Positions 54,345 to 61,643 of a stretch of 64,000 nt of DNA are shown in pieces. The position numbers and the translations under genes are program-made. Position 1 is the first letter of the stretch. Every line of letters starts with the position of its first letter. Source of the stretch: Planococcus liqunii (GTDB lineage: Bacteria > Bacillota > Bacilli > Bacillales_A > Planococcaceae); the NCBI RefSeq assembly GCF_030413595.1, contig NZ_CP129238.1, positions 2,728,001 to 2,792,000 on the forward strand. The letters run 5' to 3'. Below the pieces are notes generated by a model, which was not told where the DNA came from, did no database searches, and was given only the letters and a program-made list of their open reading frames with translations.

Positions 54345-54761
54345 ATGAAAAAGAGTGCTGGTTTGCTTTTTACCGCGATAATTGCTTTAACTAGTCTTTC
54401 TTTAGGTAATGCGATTACTGAAAATGAAGATGTAGCAAATGGATTCCGAGTCCCTGAACCTTGGTCAGTTGGTACCGAAGTTGCCAACTGGCGCGTCCCT
54501 GAACCTTGGTCCGTCGGAACTGAAGTTGCCAACTGGCGCGTCCCTGAACCTTGGTCCGTCGGAACTGAAGTTGCCAACTGGCGCGTCCCTGAACCTTGGT
54601 CCGTCGGAACTGAAGTTGCCAACTGGCGCGTCCCTGAACCTTGGTCCGTTGGAACTGAAGTTGCCAACTGGCGCGTCCCTGAACCTTGGTCCGTTGGAAC
54701 TGAAGTTGCCAACTGGCGCGTCCCTGAACCTTGGTCCGTAAAAGAGAACTTTAAAGCTTAA
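54345..54761 (+). CDS. secreted multi-copy peptide precursor, candidate pro-pheromone
   Basis: A 138-residue protein: signal peptide at 1-23 (MKKSAGLLFTAIIALTS..., cleavage likely after LGNA), an 11-residue spacer, then from residue 35 six perfect 15-residue units RVPEPWSVGTEVANW, a seventh cut to RVPEPWSV, and the tail KENFKA. No cysteine, anchor or catalytic domain. The gene starts 13 bp after the TPR regulator, with GGAG overlapping that stop, so both share a transcript. I infer that export and cleavage at the Arg or Trp boundaries releases several copies of one peptide that binds the regulator. A surface or antimicrobial peptide is an alternative. Not a family I recognise. Confidence 0.75.
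   Translation: MKKSAGLLFTAIIALTSLSLGNAITENEDVANGFRVPEPWSVGTEVANWRVPEPWSVGTEVANWRVPEPWSVGTEVANWRVPEPWSVGTEVANWRVPEPWSVGTEVANWRVPEPWSVGTEVANWRVPEPWSVKENFKA
54447..54740 (+). repeat. 45-bp tandem coding repeat, six full units and one partial
   Basis: Units start at 54447, 54492, 54537, 54582, 54627, 54672 and 54717 (last 24 bp). Unit 1 differs from unit 2 at five bases, all silent third positions (Arg, Ser, Val, Gly, Thr codons). Units 2-4 use GTC GGA and units 5-6 use GTT GGA. The peptide is identical in all full units. Confidence 0.97.
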
Positions 54762-54765
54762 CTCA

Positions 54766-54805
54766 AAAAAACAGCAGCTGCTCCTCGGAGCGGCTGCTGT
54801 TTTTT
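54766..54805. terminator. bidirectional terminator between the precursor gene and pgi
   Basis: Stem CAGCAGCTGCTCC / GGAGCGGCTGCTG with one wobble pair, flanked by A and T runs, serving both convergent genes. Confidence 0.88.
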
Positions 54806-54807
54806 AG

Positions 54808-56121
54808 TTATTTTTTGTTTTCATAGCCGGGCTTTCCAAGCAATTCAAACATATTTTGTTTGTACAATTCCACTCCGGGCTGATCAAACGGATTCACTCC
54901 GGATAAGTAAGCGCTCATTGCACAAGCCTTCATGAAGAAATAGAGCAAATAGCCCGTATGGAAAGCATCCATCCGTTCTACTTCGAGCGTAAGGACTGGA
55001 ACTCCTCCTTCAACATGCGCTAATGCAGTAGCGTTCATCGCTTGTTGATTGACTTCATGCATTGTTTTGTCAGCCAAGTAATTTAAGCCGTCTCCATCTT
55101 CTTCATCAAATGGAATTTTGCTTTCGTGTTCGTCTGCTGTAAAACTAATCATTGTTTCAAATAATGTCCGGCGCCCATTTTGAAGATATTGCCCCAGGCT
55201 ATGCAAATCCGTCGAGTAAATAACAGATGCTGGGAAAATGCCTTTCCCTTGTTTCCCTTCACTCTCACCGAATAATTGTTTCCACCATTCATTTAAACCT
55301 GCCATTGCGGGTTCAAAGCTGGCCATCACTTCGATGGAATGACCTCTTGCATTTAGAATTTGGCGGTAAGCCGCATAAAGATAAGCATCGTTTTCGAAAA
55401 CATTCGGAACTGCCAATTCCTTTTCCGCGTGGGCTGCCCCTTCAACCAATTTTCGGATATCTACTCCTGCTACGGCCAAAGGCAATAAGCCGACAGCTGT
55501 CAGAACCGAATAACGGCCACCGATATCAGAAGGAATCTCGAACGAGGTATAGCCGCTCTTTTCCGCCGATTTGCGAAGTGCGCCTTCCGTTTTATCTGTA
55601 GTCGCAATAATACGGTCAGCCGCTTCTTCCCCGTATTTTTCCTGCATCCAGGCACGCAGCACACGGAATGCGATTGCCGGTTCGGTAGTGGTACCCGATT
55701 TCGAAATGACATTCAACGCTACTTCTTTTCCTTCAATATAAGCCAAAAGTTCCTGCAGATAACGGCCGCTTAAGTTTTGGCCTGCATAAATAACATCCAT
55801 TTCATTCAAACCGAAAGACGGTTGAAGAAGATCCTGCACCGCTTTTGCACCCAAATAAGAGCCGCCAATGCCAATAACGATCAATACATCAGATTTCGTC
55901 CGAAGCTTTTGTGCAGTTTCCTCTATTCGCGCCATTTCATTTTGATCAAAATTTGATGCCCATTCGAGCCAGCCCAGATATTCAGCTCCGGCTCCAGTTT
56001 TTCCGTGAATCTTTTGATGCGTCGCTGCGATAAAATCCTGTACTGCTGCAACTTCGTCTTGTTCAATGAACTGTGCAGCATACTTATTATTTAAAGACAC
56101 TGTTCCGATGAAAACCACCAC
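54808..56121 (-). CDS. pgi: glucose-6-phosphate isomerase
   Basis: A 437-residue isomerase interconverting glucose-6-phosphate and fructose-6-phosphate. Visible motifs: IGIGGSYLGAKA, the phosphate loop SKSGTTTEP, GGRYSVLTAVGL and the catalytic-Glu helix near RQILNARGHSIEVMASFEP. Length is slightly below the usual 450. The frame has no early ATG; GTG at 56121 follows an AAAAAAAGG purine run closely, and a second GTG at 56103 is possible. Both N-termini are only modestly like other Pgi proteins. Monocistronic. Confidence 0.94.
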   Translation of the reverse strand: MVVFIGTVSLNNKYAAQFIEQDEVAAVQDFIAATHQKIHGKTGAGAEYLGWLEWASNFDQNEMARIEETAQKLRTKSDVLIVIGIGGSYLGAKAVQDLLQPSFGLNEMDVIYAGQNLSGRYLQELLAYIEGKEVALNVISKSGTTTEPAIAFRVLRAWMQEKYGEEAADRIIATTDKTEGALRKSAEKSGYTSFEIPSDIGGRYSVLTAVGLLPLAVAGVDIRKLVEGAAHAEKELAVPNVFENDAYLYAAYRQILNARGHSIEVMASFEPAMAGLNEWWKQLFGESEGKQGKGIFPASVIYSTDLHSLGQYLQNGRRTLFETMISFTADEHESKIPFDEEDGDGLNYLADKTMHEVNQQAMNATALAHVEGGVPVLTLEVERMDAFHTGYLLYFFMKACAMSAYLSGVNPFDQPGVELYKQNMFELLGKPGYENKK

Positions 56122-56193
56122 CCTTTTTTTGATATCTTCAGTTTATCATGATTTAGGTTTAGCAATAATAGATATGTAAAAAGTCTTACGTTT

Positions 56194-57249
56194 TTACAAC
56201 AAATAAAATCCAATTCCCATAATTAGATAAGCAGCCAATAGAGTTAATCCTTCAAACCAGTTGGATTCTCCATCATTCATTACATTAATGGCTAAAAATA
56301 CCGCAGTAATCATCGCCACAAGCTCCGATATGGTAAAGACCAGAGGCATCTGAGTGGGCATGAACAGGGAAATCAATACAAGAACAGGGGCGACAAACAT
56401 GGCAATTTGCAAAGTGGAGCCAATTGCAATTTCCACTGCTACATCCATTTTGTTTTTCATTGCCATAATCAACGCTGAAGCATGCTCTGCCGCATTCCCT
56501 ACAATGGCAACAATGATGACCCCGATAAACAATTCAGACCATCCAAACTGCTGGCCAACTTCTTCAAATGTATGAACTAAATTTTCTGAGACATAAGCTA
56601 CAACCAAAGTAGCAGCAAACAAAACTATTATAGCTTTGCGCTTTGACCATTCCGGCTCTTCATGTTCAGAGCCTGTTTCGGGATCAGCATGGGCATAGAC
56701 CCCGCGGTGAGTAACCAATTTAAAAAACAACCCGGCTAAATAAAGCAAAATCATGATAATGGAAATGCCCACGCTTAATTGGATCGTTTCCGCTTCGTTC
56801 ATGGTTGCCGAAAAAATTTCTGGAATAACAAAAGCGACCACTACCGCAAAAATCAATAATCCGGAGTTGTGAGAAGCGTCATGGATACTGAATTTTTGTC
56901 TTTTGAACTTGATGCCGCCCAAGAAAAATGAAAGGCCACCGACCAGCAGCAAATTTCCCAGTACAGATCCGGTAAGAGAAGCAAGCACCACACCTATCAG
57001 ACCCGCTTTCAGTGCAAAAATGGAGATAATGAGTTCTACTGCGTTTCCGAAAGTAGCGTTGAGAAGGCCACCGATGCGCGGACCGCTGACAATAGCCAAA
57101 CTTTCCGTAGCCCGTCCCATAAAGCTTGATAAGGCGACCACGCTGACTGAACAAATGATAAACATAGCTACGCTAGGCCAATGCAGGAACGAACCGATGA
57201 TGGTTAGCGGCACACCAATCACTACAATGATGCCAAATATACGATTCAT
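56194..57249 (-). CDS. Ca2+/H+ antiporter, CaCA family (ChaA/YfkE-like)
   Basis: A 351-residue membrane protein with eleven helices in two inverted halves. The two alpha motifs are NATFGNAVELIISIFALKAG in the first half and GNAAEHASALIMAMKNKMDVAVEIAIGS (here in parts) in the second, each with its acidic transport residue. An acidic loop near 195-205 (DPETGSEHEEPE) links the halves. It exports Ca2+ or other cations for protons. The start is ATG at 57249, with GGAGAGG upstream. Confidence 0.9.
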   Translation of the reverse strand: MNRIFGIIVVIGVPLTIIGSFLHWPSVAMFIICSVSVVALSSFMGRATESLAIVSGPRIGGLLNATFGNAVELIISIFALKAGLIGVVLASLTGSVLGNLLLVGGLSFFLGGIKFKRQKFSIHDASHNSGLLIFAVVVAFVIPEIFSATMNEAETIQLSVGISIIMILLYLAGLFFKLVTHRGVYAHADPETGSEHEEPEWSKRKAIIVLFAATLVVAYVSENLVHTFEEVGQQFGWSELFIGVIIVAIVGNAAEHASALIMAMKNKMDVAVEIAIGSTLQIAMFVAPVLVLISLFMPTQMPLVFTISELVAMITAVFLAINVMNDGESNWFEGLTLLAAYLIMGIGFYLL

Positions 57250-57372
57250 ACAAACCTCTCCTAAATTCGTTTTATGCTTTCATACCCTTCTTTTTAAAAA
57301 ATTAACGCGTTTCCGGAGGTAAAGCAAAACAAATTAGCTCATGTTTTATTTTTGTAAAAAGACAGAAAAAAA

Positions 57373-57387
57373 CACCTCAAAGAGGTG
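57373..57387 (-). terminator. terminator after the C26 hydrolase gene
   Basis: Short stem CACCTC / GAGGTG with an AAA loop, followed on the minus strand by TTTTTTT. Confidence 0.75.
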
Positions 57388-57396
57388 CTTTTACAT

Positions 57397-58131
57397 TTAC
57401 TGATTTTGGCCTTTGTCTTTTGCACATTCTTTGACAAAACGGTCAAATAATTTCTTTGAAGCTTCGTCGCCTTGAACGGCAAATTCTTCCGGATGCCATT
57501 GAATTCCCATGACAAACTGATGTTTGTCACTTTCAAGCGCTTCAACCAAGCCATCTGCCGCGCGGGCAGCTACTCGCAATTCACTTGAAACATCTTTAAC
57601 TCCTTGATGGTGGAAAGAATTGACGTGGAAATTCTTTTCCTCCATAATCCCAAGCAATTGGCTGTCCTCTTCAAGTTCTACTGAATGCGTGCGGTGAGTC
57701 CGCATTGCTAATTGCTTGTGCTGGTATAATGAACCCTCAAATTGGGCTTCAAGGTCCTGGTAATTTGTACCTCCTAATGCAATATTCAGCATTTGAAAGC
57801 CTCGGCACATTCCGATAAACGGTTTATCCAGTTTTAGAAAATTCAAGATCAATTCTTTCTCATACTGGTCTCCCCCAGGATAAACTGCACCTAAACGGAC
57901 ATGCGGCTCTTCACCGTAAAGGGTTGGATTGATATCGCCGCCGCCTGTAACAATAAGCCCATCTAAACGTTCGCAAAGGGCTGGAATGTCTTCTTCATCA
58001 ACAATTGGAACAATCAGCGGCAATCCGCCTGACTGCAAGATAGCTTTTCCATAGACCGGGTCAAGTGTGTACGTTTGATCTTTCTCAACACGTGCTGTTA
58101 TTCCAATGACTGGTTTAAGTGCATTCTTCAT
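57397..58131 (-). CDS. gamma-glutamyl-GABA hydrolase family (peptidase C26)
   Basis: A 244-residue class I glutamine-amidotransferase-like hydrolase. The nucleophile Cys is in GMCRGFQMLNIALGG, with His and Glu in GIQWHPEEF, so the triad is present. PuuD-type enzymes free GABA or other amines from gamma-glutamyl conjugates. The ATG at 58131 follows GAGG with about 11 bp spacing and matches the family start; a longer frame adds an unlikely N-terminus. No putrescine genes are near, so the substrate is unknown. Confidence 0.88.
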   Translation of the reverse strand: MKNALKPVIGITARVEKDQTYTLDPVYGKAILQSGGLPLIVPIVDEEDIPALCERLDGLIVTGGGDINPTLYGEEPHVRLGAVYPGGDQYEKELILNFLKLDKPFIGMCRGFQMLNIALGGTNYQDLEAQFEGSLYQHKQLAMRTHRTHSVELEEDSQLLGIMEEKNFHVNSFHHQGVKDVSSELRVAARAADGLVEALESDKHQFVMGIQWHPEEFAVQGDEASKKLFDRFVKECAKDKGQNQ

Positions 58132-58341
58132 AAATTTAAATTCCTCTTTTCGTTTTAAAAAACATACCATTTTTATATACCCCAAGCATATAGAAAGTAA
58201 ACGCTACAAAAACATAAAAGAGGATACTGGCTTAAACGCAACAATGCATAACGGCTTTCAAGATACTTTCTTCCGAAAGAAACTACCTTGAAAGCCGTCG
58301 GCCAATTCTTCAACTGAAATAAAGGGATGATGAAAAGCATT

Positions 58342-58662
58342 TTATGGAGTTTCGGACGGATTGAATTGATACCGTTTCAAATCAATTTTCCCCCGCTTAT
58401 CCACTTCTACTCCTTCTCCTTCAAGAAATGCTTGCTGTGCATAGCGGGCTTCTTCATCCCGAATAACAATTTGCCCTTGTGAATTGACGATACGGTGCCA
58501 GGGCAGCTGGTGTTTGCCGCTCATACTGTGCAGCAGCCTTGCAACTTGCCTTGCTCCCCTCGGACTGCCGGAACAGGCAGCGATTTGCCCATATGTCATC
58601 ACTTTTCCACTCGGAATGCTTTTAATTGTTTGAAGTGCCTTTTCCGTAAACGCCTGCATTGC
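58342..58662 (-). CDS. alkyltransferase-like protein (ATL), Cys to Trp
   Basis: A 106-residue homologue of the DNA-binding domain of O6-alkylguanine transferases. The helix-turn-helix and arginine finger (GKVMTYGQIAACSGSPRGARQVA) are present, but the active-site PCHR is PWHR at 53-56 (Trp54). Such ATL proteins bind alkylated guanine without removing the group and pass the lesion to nucleotide excision repair. The ATG at 58662 has AGGTGG 7-8 bp upstream. It is the last gene of a likely 59170-58342 unit. Confidence 0.9.
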   Translation of the reverse strand, partial: AMQAFTEKALQTIKSIPSGKVMTYGQIAACSGSPRGARQVARLLHSMSGKHQLPWHRIVNSQGQIVIRDEEARYAQQAFLEGEGVEVDKRGKIDLKRYQFNPSETP

Positions 58663-58690
58663 TAATCCACCTGACTGACTCACTCATTAT

Positions 58691-59170
58691 TTATTCGGTA
58701 ATTTTTCTGTGCGCCTTAGCTTCAGCCAACAAATCCCCTTGGCGATAACGTTCTACAACCCCTCGGCTAAATTCGTACAGCGGAAGTTTTGCAGCTTCAA
58801 GTGCCAAGCCCTTACTATTGTAATGAAGCGCTTTGTAATAATCAACCATATGGTCAACCAGCTCTTCTAAACCACTAAGTGACTTCTCGTTTTCATGAAG
58901 GAAAGATTGGTTTAAATGAATCGACTTTGCGTCTTCTGCATAAACTTCTTCTAATTTATCTACTTCTTTTACAGTTTGATCAAACAGTAATTGCTTTCTT
59001 TCATAGCGGTAGTGGTGTCTCCAGTACACAAACAATTCTTTGGCAACTCCTAGTTTTTTTGCACCTTGAGATGCACTTAACCCTTGTTCCACACACAATT
59101 CATACATAATTTTTTTCAACGACTTCTTATATTCGCGTTCAATAACTCCTTTATACTGTAAATATCTCAT
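58691..59170 (-). CDS. uncharacterised helical protein with putative helix-turn-helix
   Basis: A 159-residue soluble protein not recognised. Residues about 31-55 (QGLSASQGAKKLGVAKELFVYW) look like a helix-turn-helix, and the rest is predicted helical and charged, with no catalytic motif. AGGAGGAATCGCT precedes the ATG at 59170; longer in-frame starts cross the ribosome binding site. It lies between the GNAT gene and the ATL gene on the same strand. It could be a small DNA-binding regulator. Confidence 0.6.
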   Translation of the reverse strand: MRYLQYKGVIEREYKKSLKKIMYELCVEQGLSASQGAKKLGVAKELFVYWRHHYRYERKQLLFDQTVKEVDKLEEVYAEDAKSIHLNQSFLHENEKSLSGLEELVDHMVDYYKALHYNSKGLALEAAKLPLYEFSRGVVERYRQGDLLAEAKAHRKITE

Positions 59171-59223
59171 AGCGATTCCTCCTCCTGAAGCGGCTGTTGC
59201 ATCACCGCCGTGCTTAGTCACTG

Positions 59224-60219
59224 TTAAACGTTTCGATATCTTTTGATGACATCAATTTCTTCTACAGAGATTAACTTCTTATAAGTTGAGGTATTATGAA
59301 TTTTTTCACATATATAAAAGATGGAAGGCTCTTGATTCGCTACGCTTTTTTTCAGTTGCGAAATTTTTCTTTCTTCCCCTTTGTAATCTGCTCCAAGATG
59401 GAAGAGAGTATAGCCATTGTCACGCCCCCACTGTGCCACTTTTAATAATAATGCTTTCATAACATCAGAATCTTCCGCTTCTGCCAAGCATCCATCCAAA
59501 TGGTGATAAATTGTATCTCCCTTTGTCAGTACATAACACGCTGAAACCAATTTGTTGCCACTATACGCGCCAAAGAGATGCAGATTCGGCCCAAGTGAAC
59601 TGATAAGCGATTCAAAATAATCATTCGTAAAAAAATAATAACTATCCGCTTCTTCTCTTCTCCGCACTGCCGAATAGTACAAAACAAGAAATTCAAACAT
59701 GTGGCGGACCGTACCCAATTTTTTAATGATGATTCCGTCTTTCTCGAAATCCACCAGCTCTTCTTTTCCGCCGCCGGGTTGCTCTAGTTGAATCGTGTAC
59801 GTTTCATATAAAGGCAGCAGCTTTAAATGATTCTCAAAAAAATGTGCATTATTTATAAGAGGGTGAAAACGGATAAATTCAGCAATTATTTTTTCTTTTT
59901 CACAAAAGGCAGCGAATTCCATGATGAAATTAGCGGCAAGTTTTGCTGCATTATTCTTAGCTTTAAGCAAAGGTCCGCCATAGCCAAATGGCGTGGTAAG
60001 GTCAAAATATCCCGGATTACCATTTTCTATCTTTCGCTTGATGAAAGGATAGACTACTTCTCCCTCGTCGTCGGTATAATAAAACATTAAAGATTCACCG
60101 GGGTCTAATTTCATAGCGCTTAGAAAGTATTGGCTCGTGTAATAAATGTCTGTGACTTGAAAAAAGTCGAGAATTTTTTGCCAGCGCATATGATTTTGTA
60201 TGGCAATAACCTCATACAT
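59224..60219 (-). CDS. FemAB-like GNAT acyltransferase
   Basis: A 331-residue protein of the double-GNAT (FemAB, BioF2-like) type. The C-terminal half has the acceptor fold (YYSAVRRREEADSYYFFTND, LVSACYVLTKGDTIYHHLDG, LLKVAQWGRDNGYTLFHLGAD). Relatives add amino acids to peptidoglycan precursors or acylate exopolysaccharide sugars; with the Wzz-like gene 30 bp upstream, a surface-polymer role is likely. The ATG at 60219 has AGGGGTGA upstream; a GTG at 60228 falls inside that site. No signal peptide. Confidence 0.75.
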   Translation of the reverse strand: MYEVIAIQNHMRWQKILDFFQVTDIYYTSQYFLSAMKLDPGESLMFYYTDDEGEVVYPFIKRKIENGNPGYFDLTTPFGYGGPLLKAKNNAAKLAANFIMEFAAFCEKEKIIAEFIRFHPLINNAHFFENHLKLLPLYETYTIQLEQPGGGKEELVDFEKDGIIIKKLGTVRHMFEFLVLYYSAVRRREEADSYYFFTNDYFESLISSLGPNLHLFGAYSGNKLVSACYVLTKGDTIYHHLDGCLAEAEDSDVMKALLLKVAQWGRDNGYTLFHLGADYKGEERKISQLKKSVANQEPSIFYICEKIHNTSTYKKLISVEEIDVIKRYRNV

Positions 60220-60249
60220 GTACTTCACCCCTGTTTCTTCAGTTCAAGA

Positions 60250-60915
60250 TTATTTAAAAACCGTTTGCAGCTTAGTCGCCGTATCTTTACTTTCCCGACG
60301 TCCAGATTTAAAGAGTGTATCCATCATTTCCATTATGAAAGCAATTAAAGTTCCAATTATGAAGCCAAATGCTCCAGCCATTCCTAAACTGAAAACAATA
60401 CTGTTTTCAAAAGGTGAAGCATTCGCTTGATCGGTTATGGACGGTATAACCGATACGTTTTTTGTTTGCATTATGTTGGGACTTTCTTCTTTGAACGTTA
60501 AAGCAACCGTATTGGCAATCTGGGCTGCCTCTTCTTTATCGTAGCTTGTAACCGTAATATTCAATACTTGAGAATCAATAGCTTCAGAAACAGTGATTTT
60601 CTCATGTAACTCATTAATGTTCATGTCAAGCTCTAATTTTTTTATCACTTTTCCTAAAACTTCTGGGCTTCTTAAAGCAATGCTATACATATCTGCTACT
60701 TGAGGGTCTTGCTCTGTCAAAGGCATATCTGCCGGCAGAGAAATACTTGTTAATTTTTCAACTAAAATTTGGCTGGTTGCTTTGTACTCTGGAGTTAATA
60801 TAAATTGCATTAAAAACCATACCACTCCTACTGAAAGAAATGTGATGCCTAAAATTAGCTTCAGTCGTTTCCTCAAGTTTTGCATAATAGTGAAAATCAA
60901 TATTTTTTGGCCCAC
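60250..60915 (-). CDS. Wzz/YveK-like polysaccharide chain-length regulator
   Basis: A 221-residue inner-membrane protein with two helices (about 18-38 and 170-195) around an extracellular coiled region. The N-terminal LTPEYKATSQILV segment and the TM2 region with a downstream charged tail fit YveK/CapA adaptors, which work with a tyrosine kinase to set polymer length. No kinase or glycosyltransferase is nearby, so it acts with distant genes or is a remnant. The start is GTG at 60915, 7 bp after AAGGAGGG. Confidence 0.8.
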   Translation of the reverse strand: MGQKILIFTIMQNLRKRLKLILGITFLSVGVVWFLMQFILTPEYKATSQILVEKLTSISLPADMPLTEQDPQVADMYSIALRSPEVLGKVIKKLELDMNINELHEKITVSEAIDSQVLNITVTSYDKEEAAQIANTVALTFKEESPNIMQTKNVSVIPSITDQANASPFENSIVFSLGMAGAFGFIIGTLIAFIMEMMDTLFKSGRRESKDTATKLQTVFK

Positions 60916-61147
60916 AGAATATCCCTCCTTTTAAGCATATTGCATCAGCAAATATTAGGTTTCTTAAAATTCAGATAATTGTAGTTCATTTATATCATAC
61001 TTTCTTAGTCCTATCTACACTTTTTTATAAAAAAAAAATAAAAAAATTATTAATACTAAGTAATTAGACTCTTAAATATAGAACTCTTTCTTGATTTAGG
61101 TATATTGTAGTATAAATTACCTTTACTATATTATTGAATACACAAAA

Positions 61148-61175
61148 AAACACCACTTCATTTAGAAGTGATGCT
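61148..61175 (-). terminator. terminator after the winged-helix gene
   Basis: Hairpin around CACTTC / GAAGTG with flanking pairs, followed on the minus strand by a T run. Confidence 0.7.
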
Positions 61176-61180
61176 TTCCG

Positions 61181-61477
61181 CTAATCCATCCATAAGCCAA
61201 TGATTCCATTTCTTCGGTAGATAATTTGGTGGCTTTCTAAGTTTTTCAATACACGCGATAAATTTTGATGCGGTATATTCATTTCTATTGTGATTTCTTT
61301 TATTGTTTTAAAAAGGACGCCTTCAGGAGTGGAATTCCTTAAAAAATATTTGATGAATCTTTCACCCGTTTCCGCTATTCGATCTGGCTCGTTCATAAAA
61401 CATATACGACTTTCTTTTATCAATTCGTGATCCATAAAGGGCTGCATTTCAGAAATCTTAAGCCTCGTCGACACCAT
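61181..61477 (-). CDS. small winged-helix DNA-binding protein
   Basis: A 98-residue protein. Residues about 50-96 (FKTIKEITIEMNIPHQNLSR, VLKNLESHQIIYRRNGIIGLW) form a winged helix like those of Crp C-termini or RepL proteins; the N-terminal half has no partner domain. Whole but lone, it may be a regulator or a remnant of a larger one. AGGAGGCGACGAT precedes the ATG. The flanks are AT-rich, and the upstream 166 bp hold no gene. Confidence 0.65.
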   Translation of the reverse strand: MVSTRLKISEMQPFMDHELIKESRICFMNEPDRIAETGERFIKYFLRNSTPEGVLFKTIKEITIEMNIPHQNLSRVLKNLESHQIIYRRNGIIGLWMD

Positions 61478-61603
61478 ATCGTCGCCTCCTATATCTTTAC
61501 TTTTTATTTTTCTTATTTACATATATACCCTCAATTTTACTGATTATTCACTTAATATGTAAATTTTTCGTAAAAAGTTCACTTTTTTGTTTTAGAAATA
61601 TCA

Positions 61604-61632
61604 AAAACCCATCCACTAATATGATGGGTTTT
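61604..61632 (-). terminator. terminator after the carbamoylase gene
   Basis: A 10-bp stem AAAACCCATC / GATGGGTTTT, loop about 9 nt, T-rich on the minus strand. Confidence 0.75.
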
Positions 61633-61643
61633 GACTTTCACTC

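Noticed and set aside
54314..54712. A 132-codon antisense open frame made of a repeated ATSVPTDQGSGTRQL unit.
   Set aside because: The 45-bp unit is a multiple of three, so the other frames also stay open; no start signal is seen, and the sense protein has a signal peptide and ribosome binding site.
54447..54740. The tandem 45-bp units as a possible CRISPR array.
   Set aside because: Units are directly adjacent, with no unique spacers, and form one reading frame.
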